Shown here: positions 52,828 through 61,445 of the stretch, in pieces
How positions within the stretch are numbered: position 1 is the stretch's first letter
Layout: each line of letters begins with the position of its first letter
DNA from: Pelomonas paludis
GTDB taxonomy: Bacteria; Pseudomonadota; Gammaproteobacteria; Burkholderiales; Burkholderiaceae_C
Reading direction: 5' to 3'
DNA length: 64,000 bases
Assembly (NCBI RefSeq): GCF_039872745.1
Contig: NZ_JBDPZD010000006.1
Coordinates: 62,001-126,000, forward strand
Made by a program: the position numbers and the translations under genes
The notes under the pieces: generated by a model
What the model was told of the DNA's origin: nothing
Databases searched by the model: none
The model's input: only the letters and a program-made list of their open reading frames with translations

Positions 52828-53421
52828 ATGCTGAAACGCACCCTCCTGCTTGCCAGCGCCTTGTTGCTGCTGGCGGCCTGCCAGAAGGCCGGCCCGGAGC
52901 GCCAGGCCTTCAAGGGCATCGACCTCACGGGGGCCGAGTACGCGCGCTCCCTCAACCTCACCGACCAGGACGGCCGTGCACGTTCGCTGGCCGACTTCAA
53001 GGGCAAGGTCGTCGTGGTCTTCTTCGGCTACACGCAATGCCCCGACGTCTGCCCCACCACCATGGCCGAGGTGGCCGAGGTCAAGCGGGCCCTCGGGCCG
53101 GATGGCGAGCGTGTGCAGGGTGTGTTCGTCACCGTTGACCCCGAGCGCGACACGGCGGCCCTGCTCAAGGCCTACCTGGGCAGCTTCGACCCCAGCTTCG
53201 TGGGCCTGCGCGGCAGCGAGGAGCAGACCCGCGCCGCCGCCAAGGAGTTCAAGGTCTTCTACGCCAAGGTGCCCGGCAAGACGCCCGACTCCTACACCAT
53301 GGACCACACGGCCGCGAGCTTCATCTTCGACACCGAAGGCCGCGTGCGCGTCTATGTGCGCTACGGCGCTGGCGCGCAGCCGCTGATCGATGACATCAAG
53401 CTGCTCTTGGCTGAAAAATAG
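52828..53421 (+). CDS. SCO1/SenC family copper chaperone lipoprotein
   Basis: A 197-residue lipoprotein (lipobox LLAAC, C18) with a thioredoxin fold. The copper site has CPDVC (C71/C75) in YTQCPDVCPTT and the distal His in MDHTAASF. FKGKVVVVFFG, TVDPERDT and the AEK end are family typical. Sco proteins mature the CuA centre of subunit II. Four bases after ctaB; operon end is followed by a repeat/hairpin cluster and terminator. Confidence 0.95.
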   Translation: MLKRTLLLASALLLLAACQKAGPERQAFKGIDLTGAEYARSLNLTDQDGRARSLADFKGKVVVVFFGYTQCPDVCPTTMAEVAEVKRALGPDGERVQGVFVTVDPERDTAALLKAYLGSFDPSFVGLRGSEEQTRAAAKEFKVFYAKVPGKTPDSYTMDHTAASFIFDTEGRVRVYVRYGAGAQPLIDDIKLLLAEK

Positions 53422-53433
53422 GCCCACCCCCTA

Positions 53434-53498
53434 CGGCCTTCGGCCGCCCCCTCAAGGGGGCACTGCCAGTGGCCCGGCGAAGCCGGTTCCACGGCAGT
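53434..53498. repeat. Cluster of three consecutive hairpins after sco
   Basis: CGGCC-TTC-GGCCG (53434-53446), CCCCC-TCAA-GGGGG (53447-53460), and a 15-base-pair hairpin 53462-53498 (ACTGCC-GTGG-CCGGC-GAA-GCCGG-CCAC-GGCAGT). The layout looks like an intergenic repeat element. Confidence 0.65.
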
Positions 53499-53508
53499 CG
53501 CTGGATGA

Positions 53509-53536
53509 AAAAAGCCCCGGCTCACCGGGGCTTTTT
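53509..53536. terminator. Bidirectional terminator between sco and rpoH
   Basis: AAAAAGCCCCGG pairs with CCGGGGCTTTTT across CTCA; a T-run follows on each strand. It serves both sco (plus) and rpoH (minus). Confidence 0.9.
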
Positions 53537-53554
53537 GTTGGGGAGGTCGGGGGC

Positions 53555-54478
53555 TCAGGCGGTTTCCAGCGCCTTGCGCATCTTCTTCATCGCCGCCACT
53601 TCGATCTGGCGGATGCGCTCAGCGGACACGCCGTACTCGGCGGCCAGTTCGTGCAGGGTCATGCCACCCGAGGCGTCATCGTTCACCTTGAGCCAGCGCT
53701 CCTCGACGATGCGGCGGCTGCGGGGGTCGAGCGCATCGAGGGCGTGCAGGATGCCGTCGCCAGCCAGGTGGTCACGCGTGCGCGCTTCCAGCACCTGGGT
53801 GGGCTCGTGCTGGTCGTCCGCCAGGTAGGCAATTGGGGCAAAGCTCTCGCCTTCGTCGTCGGTCGGGGCTTCCAGCGCCACGTCGCCGCCAGACAGGCGC
53901 GTCTCCATCTCCAGCACTTCCTCGGGCTTCACGTTCAGCTCGCGGGCCACGTGGGCCACTTCGGCCTCGCTCAGGCTGGTGCGGTGGCTGTCGGCGTCGC
54001 TGTGGCCGGCCTTGAGCGCCTGCTTCATCGAGCGAAGGTTGAAGAACAGCTTGCGCTGGGCCTTGGTGGTGGCCACCTTCACCATGCGCCAGTTCTTCAG
54101 GATGTATTCGTGGATCTCGGCCTTGATCCAGTGCATCGCATAGCTGACCAGGCGCACGCCTTGGTCGGGGTCAAAGCGCTTGACGGCCTTCATCAGGCCG
54201 ACATTGCCTTCCTGGATCAGGTCGCCCTGGGGCAGGCCGTAGCCGAGGTACTGACGCGAGATCGACACGACCAAGCGCAGGTGCGACAACACCAAGCGCC
54301 CGGCGGCCTCCAGGTCACCCTGGTCACGCAGGCTGCGGGCAGCGGCAGACTCTTCCTCGACCGTCAGCAGTGGCAGCCGGTTCACGGCGGAGATGTAAGC
54401 GTCCAGGTTGCCCAGCGACGGCACCAAGGCCCACGGATCGCGGACGGTCAGCGCTGAAGTGGCAGTGGCAGCAGACAT
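53555..54478 (-). CDS. rpoH: Heat-shock sigma factor RpoH (sigma32)
   Basis: A 307-residue sigma70-family protein. Region 2 shows LVLSHLRLVVSISRQYLGYGLPQGDLIQEGNVGLMKAVKRFDPDQGVRLVSYAMHWI in pieces such as LIQEGNVGLMKAVKRFDP; the RpoH box QRKLFFNLRS is present; region 4 ends AAEYGVSAERIRQIEVAAMKKMRKAL. The start at 54478 is backed by GAGAGGG. RpoH directs heat-shock transcription. Its promoter carries a CIRCE operator, so HrcA may control it. Confidence 0.97.
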   Translation of the reverse strand: MSAATATSALTVRDPWALVPSLGNLDAYISAVNRLPLLTVEEESAAARSLRDQGDLEAAGRLVLSHLRLVVSISRQYLGYGLPQGDLIQEGNVGLMKAVKRFDPDQGVRLVSYAMHWIKAEIHEYILKNWRMVKVATTKAQRKLFFNLRSMKQALKAGHSDADSHRTSLSEAEVAHVARELNVKPEEVLEMETRLSGGDVALEAPTDDEGESFAPIAYLADDQHEPTQVLEARTRDHLAGDGILHALDALDPRSRRIVEERWLKVNDDASGGMTLHELAAEYGVSAERIRQIEVAAMKKMRKALETA

Positions 54479-54524
54479 GTTGGATTCCCTCTCGTAGACA
54501 CGGTGAACAACCCGTGACGAAGCA

Positions 54525-54554
54525 ATATTAGCACTCGACTGTAGCGAGTGCTAA
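54525..54554 (-). promoter_or_regulatory. rpoH promoter overlapping the CIRCE operator
   Basis: On the minus strand, TTAGCA (54554-54549) as -35 and TAATAT (54530-54525) as -10 are 18 bases apart. Predicted start near 54518 gives a 40-base leader. The -35 box falls inside the upstream CIRCE arm. Confidence 0.6.
54528..54554. promoter_or_regulatory. CIRCE operator (HrcA binding site) upstream of rpoH
   Basis: TTAGCACTC, a 9-base spacer, then GAGTGCTAA exactly match the CIRCE consensus. HrcA represses heat-shock genes by binding this element; its location over the rpoH promoter predicts HrcA repression of the sigma32 gene itself. Confidence 0.93.
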
Positions 54555-54627
54555 GAGTGTCCGAGACCCCGAATGACCACCAATTCACGGGGCGAATCCG
54601 GCGAGCAGGCGCTCACCTTGCCAGTCA

Positions 54628-54646
54628 CCCGGGGTGAGACCCCGGG
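54628..54646 (-). terminator. Hairpin after cheW
   Basis: CCCGGGGT and ACCCCGGG form a perfect 8-base stem with a GAG loop, 20 bases beyond the cheW stop on the minus strand. No T-run follows. Likely 3' end of the kinase-cheW transcript. Confidence 0.5.
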
Positions 54647-54666
54647 GCCGACTTGCCGAGGCTCCG

Positions 54667-55164
54667 TCAGTCCACCAGCCCGAAGTCCGGGCTTTTGATC
54701 ATGGCCTCGATGTCCAGCAGGATCAGCATGCGTTCGCCGATCTTGCACAGGCCGGTCATGAAGCGGGAGTCGATGGCCGCCGGCACCTCGGGGCGGGGCT
54801 TGATCTCGCTGGCGGCCAGCTCCAGCACGTCGGAGACCGAATCCACCACGATGCCCACCACACGGCCTGCCACGTTCAGCACGATGACGACGGTGAAGCC
54901 GTTGTACTCGCTGGGTTGGCTGAGGCGGATGCGCAGGTCCAGGATGGGAACGATCACGCCGCGCAGGTTGACCACGCCCTTGACGAAAGGCGGCGCGTGG
55001 GCGACGCGGGTCGGCGCCTCGTAGGAGCGGATTTCCTGCACCCGCAGGATGTCGAGGCCGTATTCCTCGCCGCCGATGCGGAAGGTGAGGAACTGGCGGC
55101 CGTCCACGCGCGCGGCGGCTTGGGAGGCAGTGCCGGAGGCGGGCACGAGTTCAGTCGAGCTCAT
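54667..55164 (-). CDS. cheW: CheW chemotaxis adaptor coupled to a histidine kinase
   Basis: A 165-residue CheW. ATG 55164 gives MSSTELVPASG and overlaps the kinase stop by four bases; upstream codons run into the kinase gene. The fold begins FLTFRIGGEEYGLDILRVQEIRSYEAPTRV (seen in LTFRIGGEEYGLDIL) and has VNLRGVIVPILDLRIRL, the receptor/kinase-binding NLRG, and VDSVSDVLEL. A typical CheW couples receptors to CheA; here none of those genes is adjacent, only a sensor kinase. Confidence 0.95.
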   Translation of the reverse strand: MSSTELVPASGTASQAAARVDGRQFLTFRIGGEEYGLDILRVQEIRSYEAPTRVAHAPPFVKGVVNLRGVIVPILDLRIRLSQPSEYNGFTVVIVLNVAGRVVGIVVDSVSDVLELAASEIKPRPEVPAAIDSRFMTGLCKIGERMLILLDIEAMIKSPDFGLVD

Positions 55165-57926
55165 CGTGTGCTGGGCAGCTGTAATGCAGATGCTGATGAT
55201 TCTGCACCGTCCAGGCCGGGTGGTGCGGCGGCGCGCAAGCGCAACACAAAGCAAGCGCCTGAGTCTGTGACATCGAGCGCATCCAGGCTGCCGCCGAGCA
55301 TCTCGGCCAGATGGCGGCTGAGCACCAGTCCAATCCCGGTGCCAGGCACGCTGCTGCGCTCCTGGCCCAGGCGCTCAAAGGGTTGGAAGAGGCGCAGCCG
55401 CTGTTCGGCGCTAAGGCCGGGGCCGGTGTCGCGGACCCGGATCTCGACCCAACCGGGCTCGCGGCCTTCGGCCTCCAGGAAGACCAAGCCGCCGTCTCGG
55501 TTGTACTTGATGGCGTTGGAGAGCAGATTGGTCAGGATCTGGACCAGGCGTGTCGGGTCGGCATAGACGTGCGCGGCGCTGGGGGCCAGGGTCACCCTCA
55601 GCTCCACCTGCCGCTCCTGCGCCATGCCGCGCACCATGGCCTGGGCCGAGGCCACCAAAGGCGCCAGCGCCAGCTGGCTCAGCTCCGCGCGCATGCTGCC
55701 CGCCTCGATGCGGGACAGGTCCAGCGTGTCGTCGATCATCGCCAGCAAATGCCAGCCCGCCTGGGCGATCTGCTCGGCTCGCTCGGCGTGGGCGCGGGGC
55801 AGGGGCGACTCGGTGTCCATCTCCATCAACTGGGTGAAGCCGAGGATGGCGTTCAGCGGTGTGCGCAGCTCATGGCTCATGCGCGACAGGAACTCGCTCT
55901 TGGCGCGGTTGGCCGCCTCGGCGGCCAGCGCGCGCTGCTCGTCCGACAGGTCCTCCACCACCCCCAGCAAGGACTGCGGCTGACCCTGGGCGTCCGGCAG
56001 CAGGCTGACACGCGCGCGCACCTGGATCTCGCGCCCATCGCCGGTGCGGTAGCGCTTCTGGCGGCTGTAGGACGTGATCTCGCGGCGCAGCAGCTGGGCT
56101 GCCAGGCGGCGGTCCTCGGCCTGGTCCTCGGGCAGGGTGATCTGGCTGATGGACATGCCCATCAGCGCCTCGGCGCTGTAGCCCACCAGGCGGCAGTAGG
56201 CCGGGTTGACCTCCTGGAAGCGGCCCCTGACGTCGCAGAAGGCGATGCCGATGGGCGCCTGCTCGAAGATGCTGCGAAAGCGCTGCATGGTGTCGCGGAG
56301 CGCTCGCTCGCTCTCGCGGCGCTCGGCCATCTCGTGCTCCAGCGCGGCGGTGCGCAGGCGCACCAGGGACTCGACCTTCTCGGTGCGGCCCGACAGCGCC
56401 AGCAGCAGCATGCCGATCAGGGCCGAGCTGCCCAGGCCCATCAGCGCAAAGGGCCAGGTGTGCCGCTCGGTCAGCCGCGCCGCCTGGCTGGCGCCACTGG
56501 TGTCGCTGACGTGGATCGCCCATTGGCGCTGCCCGATATCCAGCACCCGCGTGCTGGCAAAACCGCGCGGCTGGGCACGTTCGCAGTCGGTCGGCCCAGC
56601 CAGGCGCTGGGGCAGCGCGCTGTCGGTGATGTCGGTCAGGCAGATGTCCAGCCGTTCGGGCCAGGTGGCCACCACGCGGCGCAGCAGCAGGTCGGGGCGC
56701 AGCGTGACGAAGGCCAGGCCGCTCAGGCTGATGCGGCGGTCGGCCGGCGTGGCGTGCGGGCCGTCGAACAGCGGCTGGTAGATCACCACGCCCGTCGCTG
56801 TCTCGGCGTCCTGCGTCAGTTGGAAGCCGGCGGTGGCAGCCGCCACGCCGGTGGCGATGGCGCGCTCGGCCGCTGCTCGGGCGTGCGGGATGGAGCGGAT
56901 GTTCACGCCCAGCGCGCCCCGGTTGCGCGCCAGCGGTTCGATCAGCCGGATCGCCAGCAGGTCCTCGCCCTCGGGCGGCGCGGCGTCGTCCGTGCGGCTG
57001 CGGTCGTGGGCATGGAAGTCGTCCAGCCCGTCCGCGCGGGCCGCCGCCTCGAAGGCTGCAACGTCGGCTCGCGCCACACGGCGCGCCCAGCCCAAGGCAC
57101 GCAGTGCGCCGTCTGCATGCACCAGGGGCGCCGTGGCGCGGGCAAAGTCCGCCTGCGAGGGCAGGCGGCCAGGCAACTCAGCAATGCCCTGCACCCCGGC
57201 CAGCGTGAGGAAGGGTTCGCGCAGCAGCCGCTCCAGGTCCAGCGTGGCGTGGGTGGCATCGCGGTCGAAATCGCTCTGGCGGCGCTCCAGGTCCCAGCGG
57301 CTCACCTCGGCCATGCCCAGCACCACGGCCGTCGTCAATGCCAGCAGGGGCAGGGCCACCGTGTAGCGGCGCGAGCGCCAGGCCTCGGGCGGCGTGGCCA
57401 GCAGGGTCAGGGTGATGGGCGCCGCGATCATGGCGCCCAGCGCGTCACCCATCCACCACGTGAGCCACAACTCGGCGCTGTTCTGGCCCAGTGCGGCCCC
57501 GCCCAGCACCAGGGCCGCCACGCTGGGGCTCACCAGGCCGCCGACGCCGACACCCAGGCCATAAAAGCGCAGGATGGCGCCGCGGTCGGTCAGGGTCAGC
57601 TGGGTGTCGCGGCGGCGGATCAGCCAGGCCCCCAGGGCGGCCTGGGCCATGGCACCCAGGCTCACCAGCGCCGCGTTCAGCACCGGCGCCGTGCCTGACA
57701 GCTGCCATTGCGCCGCGTAGTTGATGACCATGGCGCCCAGCCAGATACAGGGCGCCCAGCGCAGGCCGTAGACGGCCAAGGCGGCCAGGGCAAAACCGGC
57801 GGCCGGGAACAGCGGTGAGGCCGCCTCCCCCGGCAGCGTGACCCGCGTGCCCAGCCAACCCAAAAGGGCATAGCCCAGGGTCAGGACGGCGGCACGGCGG
57901 CTCAGGGCCAAGGCGTCTTTGCGCAT
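55161..57926 (-). CDS. MASE1-CHASE-PAS membrane histidine kinase
   Basis: A 921-residue sensor kinase. The first 210 residues form a MASE1-type bundle of about 8 helices. A CHASE-like extracellular domain lies at about 230-490 (with LDLERLLREPFLTLAGVQGI), followed by another helix (495-515). A PAS domain (about 555-665; FEQAPIGIAFCDVRGRFQEVN) precedes the HisKA H box FLSRMSHELRTPLNAILGF (H685) and the ATPase with N, G1 and G2 boxes (LLSNAIKYN, DTGPGLS, GTGIGLVLS). No receiver is attached. The stop overlaps cheW, so both are translated together. Confidence 0.93.
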   Translation of the reverse strand: MRKDALALSRRAAVLTLGYALLGWLGTRVTLPGEAASPLFPAAGFALAALAVYGLRWAPCIWLGAMVINYAAQWQLSGTAPVLNAALVSLGAMAQAALGAWLIRRRDTQLTLTDRGAILRFYGLGVGVGGLVSPSVAALVLGGAALGQNSAELWLTWWMGDALGAMIAAPITLTLLATPPEAWRSRRYTVALPLLALTTAVVLGMAEVSRWDLERRQSDFDRDATHATLDLERLLREPFLTLAGVQGIAELPGRLPSQADFARATAPLVHADGALRALGWARRVARADVAAFEAAARADGLDDFHAHDRSRTDDAAPPEGEDLLAIRLIEPLARNRGALGVNIRSIPHARAAAERAIATGVAAATAGFQLTQDAETATGVVIYQPLFDGPHATPADRRISLSGLAFVTLRPDLLLRRVVATWPERLDICLTDITDSALPQRLAGPTDCERAQPRGFASTRVLDIGQRQWAIHVSDTSGASQAARLTERHTWPFALMGLGSSALIGMLLLALSGRTEKVESLVRLRTAALEHEMAERRESERALRDTMQRFRSIFEQAPIGIAFCDVRGRFQEVNPAYCRLVGYSAEALMGMSISQITLPEDQAEDRRLAAQLLRREITSYSRQKRYRTGDGREIQVRARVSLLPDAQGQPQSLLGVVEDLSDEQRALAAEAANRAKSEFLSRMSHELRTPLNAILGFTQLMEMDTESPLPRAHAERAEQIAQAGWHLLAMIDDTLDLSRIEAGSMRAELSQLALAPLVASAQAMVRGMAQERQVELRVTLAPSAAHVYADPTRLVQILTNLLSNAIKYNRDGGLVFLEAEGREPGWVEIRVRDTGPGLSAEQRLRLFQPFERLGQERSSVPGTGIGLVLSRHLAEMLGGSLDALDVTDSGACFVLRLRAAAPPGLDGAESSASALQLPSTR

Positions 57927-57962
57927 CTTGGCCGCGAGTGTCTGCCAGACCCGGCAGTAGAG

Positions 57963-59054
57963 CTAGACGTTGAACAGGAAGTGCAACACGTCGCCGTCCT
58001 TGACGACGTACTCCTTGCCTTCCGCGCGCATCTTGCCGGCGTCCTTGGCGCCTTGTTCGCCCTTGAACTTGATGAAGTCGTCGTAGGCGATGGTCTGGGC
58101 TCGGATGTAGCCGCGCTCGAAGTCGGTGTGGATCACGCCGGCCGCCTGTGGGCCGGTGGCACCGATGGGCACGGTCCAGGCGCGCACTTCCTTCACGCCG
58201 GCGGTGAAGTAGGTCTGCAGGCCCAGCAGCGTGAAGGCCGCGCGGATCAGGCGGTTGAGGCCCGGTTCGTCCTGACCCATCTCGGCCAGGAAGAGGGCGC
58301 GGTCCGCGTCTTCCATGTCAGCCAGCTCGGCCTCGGTCTTGGCGCAGATGGCCACCACGGGCCCGTTCTGGGCGGCGGCGTACTCGCGCAGGCGATCGAG
58401 GAAGGGGTTGTTCTCGAAGCCGTCCTCGGCCACGTTGCCGACAAACATCGCCGGCTTGGCGGTGATCAGGCAGAGCGGCTTCAGGATGGCCAATTCTTCC
58501 TTGCTGAAGTCGATTGAGCGCACCGGCTTGGCCTGGTCCAGCGCGGCCTGGCATTTCTCCAGCACCTTGACCAAGGCGATGGCTTCCTTGTCGCCGGCGC
58601 GAGCCACCTTGTTGTATCGGTGCAGGCTCTTCTCGACGGTGCCCAGGTCGGCCAGGCACAGCTCGGTCTGGATCACCTCGATGTCGGCAATCGGGTCGAC
58701 GCGGCCATTGACGTGGATGACGTTGGGGTCCTCGAAGCAGCGCACCACGTTGACGATGGCGTCCGTCTCGCGGATGTGGCTGAGGAACTGGTTGCCGAGG
58801 CCTTCACCCTTGCTGGCACCGGCCACCAGGCCGGCGATGTCCACAAACTCCACCACGGCGGGCAGGATGCGTTCGGGCTTGACGATCTCGGCCAGGGCCG
58901 CGAGGCGCGGGTCGGGCAGCTCGACGATGCCCACATTGGGCTCGATGGTGCAGAACGGGTAGTTCTCGGCGGCGATGCCGGCTTTGGTCAGGGCGTTGAA
59001 GAGCGTGGACTTGCCGACGTTGGGCAGGCCCACGATGCCGCATTTGAGGCTCAT
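57963..59054 (-). CDS. ychF: Redox-regulated ATPase YchF
   Basis: A 363-residue Obg-family P-loop protein that prefers ATP. G1 is GLPNVGKSTLFNALTK, G3 DIAGLVAGASKGEGLGN, with NKxD replaced as in YchF; a TGS domain ends the protein (DFERGYIRAQTIAYDDF). It binds ribosomes and affects stress responses. A TAAAAT minus-strand box at 59117-59112 is a possible -10. Divergent from the monooxygenase gene; alone on the minus strand. Confidence 0.97.
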   Translation of the reverse strand: MSLKCGIVGLPNVGKSTLFNALTKAGIAAENYPFCTIEPNVGIVELPDPRLAALAEIVKPERILPAVVEFVDIAGLVAGASKGEGLGNQFLSHIRETDAIVNVVRCFEDPNVIHVNGRVDPIADIEVIQTELCLADLGTVEKSLHRYNKVARAGDKEAIALVKVLEKCQAALDQAKPVRSIDFSKEELAILKPLCLITAKPAMFVGNVAEDGFENNPFLDRLREYAAAQNGPVVAICAKTEAELADMEDADRALFLAEMGQDEPGLNRLIRAAFTLLGLQTYFTAGVKEVRAWTVPIGATGPQAAGVIHTDFERGYIRAQTIAYDDFIKFKGEQGAKDAGKMRAEGKEYVVKDGDVLHFLFNV

Positions 59055-59128
59055 GGCGGGGCTTTCTGGAGACGGGGGTAGGCCGAACGGCCCCCCTTGT
59101 AAGGACCTGGGATTTTAGGTGCCCTCCC

Positions 59129-59134
59129 TACAAT
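59129..59134 (+). promoter_or_regulatory. -10 box next to the UbiH-family start
   Basis: TACAAT ends 6 bases before ATG 59141, so the message could be leaderless. No good -35 box is seen. Confidence 0.4.
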
Positions 59135-59140
59135 GCCTCG

Positions 59141-60259
59141 ATGCAGAGCGCGGATGCGAATGTCGATGTCTTGATCCGGGGTGCCGGAGCCGTGGGCAGC
59201 AGCCTGGCGCTGGCGCTGTCGGCCCAGGGCCTGTCGGTTGCCCTGCTGGGGCGTGAGGAGGCCCCGCGCGGCCCCGATGTGCGCACCTACGCCCTCAATG
59301 CCTCCGCCGTGTCGTTGCTGCGCGAGCTGCGCGTGTGGGATGCCTTGCCGCCCGAGGCCATCGCGCCGGTCTATGACATGTGGGTCGCCGGTGACGCGCC
59401 GGGCGCCCGGCTTGATTTCTCGGCCTGGCAGCAGGGCGTGTCGGAGCTGGCTTTCATCGTTGATGCCGGCGCGCTGGACGAACAACTGGCTGCCGCCTTG
59501 CGCTTTGCGCCCCGGGTGACGCGGGTGCGCGAGCCGGTGTCGGCGCGCCTCACGGCCCTGTGCGAGGGGCGTGACTCGGCAAGCCGGCAAGCGCGCGGTG
59601 TCGAGTTTGCGGCCAAGGCCTATGGCCACCATGGCGTGGCCGCGCGCCTGGCCAGTGACCAGCCCCACCAGGGCGTGGCGCGGCAGTGGTTCCGCGCGCC
59701 CGACGTATTGGCCCTGCTGCCTTTCAACCGGCCGGAGCCGGGGGCGTCCCATGGCCTGGTGTGGTCGGTGCCCGCCGAGCGCGCCGAGGCCCTGCTGGCC
59801 ATGCCGCCGGAAGACTTTGAGCGTGAACTGAACGACGCGACGCAAGGTAGCGCCGGCCGCCTGCAGCTGGGCAGCGAGCGCGCCGCCTGGCCGTTGATGC
59901 TGGCGGCAGCGTCCGAGGTCAGCGGCGAGGGCTGGGTGCTGCTGGGCGATGCCGCCCACCTCGTGCACCCGCTGGCCGGCCAGGGGCTCAACCTCGGGCT
60001 GGCCGACGTGGCCTGCCTGGCCCGCGTGCTGGCCGCGCGCGAACCCTGGCGCGGCCTAGGGGACGCGCGCCTGCTGCGCCGTTTCGCCCGCGAGCGCTAC
60101 TTGCCCAACCTGGCCATGGGCCAGCTCACCGATGCGCTGCAGCGGCTCTTTGCCAGCGATGCCGGCCTGGTGCGCGAGGCGCGCAATCGGGGCCTCACGG
60201 CGCTCAACCACCTCCCACCATTGAAGCGCTGGCTCACCCAGCGCGCGCTCGGTCTATGA
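59141..60259 (+). CDS. UbiH/UbiF/Coq6-family FAD monooxygenase
   Basis: A 372-residue flavoprotein hydroxylase. The N-terminal FAD motif is VLIRGAGAVGSSLALALSAQG, followed later by WVLLGDAAHLVHPLAGQGLNLGLADV, the GD and DxxH motifs of ubiquinone hydroxylases. A middle substrate domain is shorter than in UbiH. It probably hydroxylates a ubiquinone precursor ring; which carbon cannot be told. The stop overlaps dsbC by four bases. No other ubi genes are near. Confidence 0.88.
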   Translation: MQSADANVDVLIRGAGAVGSSLALALSAQGLSVALLGREEAPRGPDVRTYALNASAVSLLRELRVWDALPPEAIAPVYDMWVAGDAPGARLDFSAWQQGVSELAFIVDAGALDEQLAAALRFAPRVTRVREPVSARLTALCEGRDSASRQARGVEFAAKAYGHHGVAARLASDQPHQGVARQWFRAPDVLALLPFNRPEPGASHGLVWSVPAERAEALLAMPPEDFERELNDATQGSAGRLQLGSERAAWPLMLAAASEVSGEGWVLLGDAAHLVHPLAGQGLNLGLADVACLARVLAAREPWRGLGDARLLRRFARERYLPNLAMGQLTDALQRLFASDAGLVREARNRGLTALNHLPPLKRWLTQRALGL

Positions 60260-60990
60260 AGTCAATCTCCACCCGTTGCCTCGCCCTGCTCGCCGTCCTG
60301 GTCACCGCCGCCCTGCCGGCGCTGGCCAATGAGGCCGCGATCCGCAAGTCGCTCACCACGCTGCAGCCTCAGCTGCCCAAGATCGACGAGGTGCGGCCCG
60401 GGCCGCTGCCGGGCTTGTGGGAGGTGCGCTTTGGCAACCAGATCAAGTACACCGACGCGACGGGCACCTACTTCATCGACGGCGAGATCCACGACCTCAA
60501 GAACCAGCGCAACCTGACCGAGGAGCGCGTGGTGGCCGCCAGCCGCATCGACTTCAACAGCCTGCCATTCAAGGATGCGCTGATGTGGAAGAACGGCAGC
60601 GGCAAGCGCAAGATCGCCGTCTTTGCCGACCCCAACTGCGGCTACTGCCGCCGCTTTGAGCAGGCGCTGCAGGAGATGAAGGACATCACCGTCTACACCT
60701 TCGTCATCCCCATCCTCGGCGGCGATTCGCCTGAGAAGAGCCGTGCCATCGCCTGCGCCAAGGACCCGACCGCCACCTACCTGGCCTGGATGCTGCGCGG
60801 CGAAGCTTTGCCCAAGATGCCGGCCGGTTGCGACAGTGCCGTGGTCGAGCGAAATGCCGCGTTGGCGCAAAAGGTCTGGGTCAATGGCACGCCGGCCGTC
60901 ATCCTGCCCGACGGCACTCGGCTGCCGGGCGCCGTCGGCGCGGTGGAACTGGAGCGCCGGCTGCAACAGGTGCTCGGGGGCAAGTCGTGA
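60256..60990 (+). CDS. dsbC: Thiol:disulfide interchange protein DsbC
   Basis: A 244-residue periplasmic disulfide isomerase. Signal peptide 1-24 (LPALA|NEAA). N-terminal dimerisation domain, a linker, and a thioredoxin domain with DPNCGYCRRFE (C128/C131). The cis-Pro motif is WVNGTPAVILPDG. In the family it corrects wrong disulfides in secreted proteins with electrons from DsbD. Overlaps the next gene (GTGA). Confidence 0.96.
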   Translation: MKSISTRCLALLAVLVTAALPALANEAAIRKSLTTLQPQLPKIDEVRPGPLPGLWEVRFGNQIKYTDATGTYFIDGEIHDLKNQRNLTEERVVAASRIDFNSLPFKDALMWKNGSGKRKIAVFADPNCGYCRRFEQALQEMKDITVYTFVIPILGGDSPEKSRAIACAKDPTATYLAWMLRGEALPKMPAGCDSAVVERNAALAQKVWVNGTPAVILPDGTRLPGAVGAVELERRLQQVLGGKS

Positions 60991-61445
60991 GCGAACTGGC
61001 TGCGCTGGCCCTGCCAGCGGACCGGCAGCAGGCGGAGCGCCTGGCCTATGCCGGCCTCGTGCCTTTCGTGCTCGGCACGCTGCTGATCTGGCTGATCGGC
61101 GACCGTGACCTGGAGCAGCATGTCTTTGTGAGCCATGGCCTGTCGGCCTACGCGGCCTTGGTGATCTCCTTCCTCGGCGGCATCCACTGGGGCCTGGGCT
61201 TCACGCGCGGCGTGCCCGGCAAGCGAGCCTTGTTCTGGGGCGTGGGTGCCAGCCTGCTGGGGTGGCTGGGCGTTTTGATGCCGCCCTACGCCGGCCTGGC
61301 CCTGCACGGCGCCGTGCTGATTGCCTGCTACTTCAATGACCGCCGCGTCTACCCCGCCTACGGCGCGGGCGACTGGCTGACGCTGCGCTTCCGGCTCACG
61401 GCGGTGTCGTCGCTGAGCTGCTTCCTGGCAGCGGCGGGCAGCTGA
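60987..61445 (+). CDS. DUF3429 membrane protein
   Basis: A 152-residue protein with a GTG start overlapping the dsbC stop. It has about four membrane helices (FVLGTLLIWLIG; GLSAYAALVISFLGGIHWGL; ALFWGVGASLLGWLGVLMP; ALHGAVLIACYF) with a conserved GGIHWG motif, the mark of DUF3429. Function unknown. Its stop overlaps the M61 start by one base. Confidence 0.88.
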   Translation: MSELAALALPADRQQAERLAYAGLVPFVLGTLLIWLIGDRDLEQHVFVSHGLSAYAALVISFLGGIHWGLGFTRGVPGKRALFWGVGASLLGWLGVLMPPYAGLALHGAVLIACYFNDRRVYPAYGAGDWLTLRFRLTAVSSLSCFLAAAGS

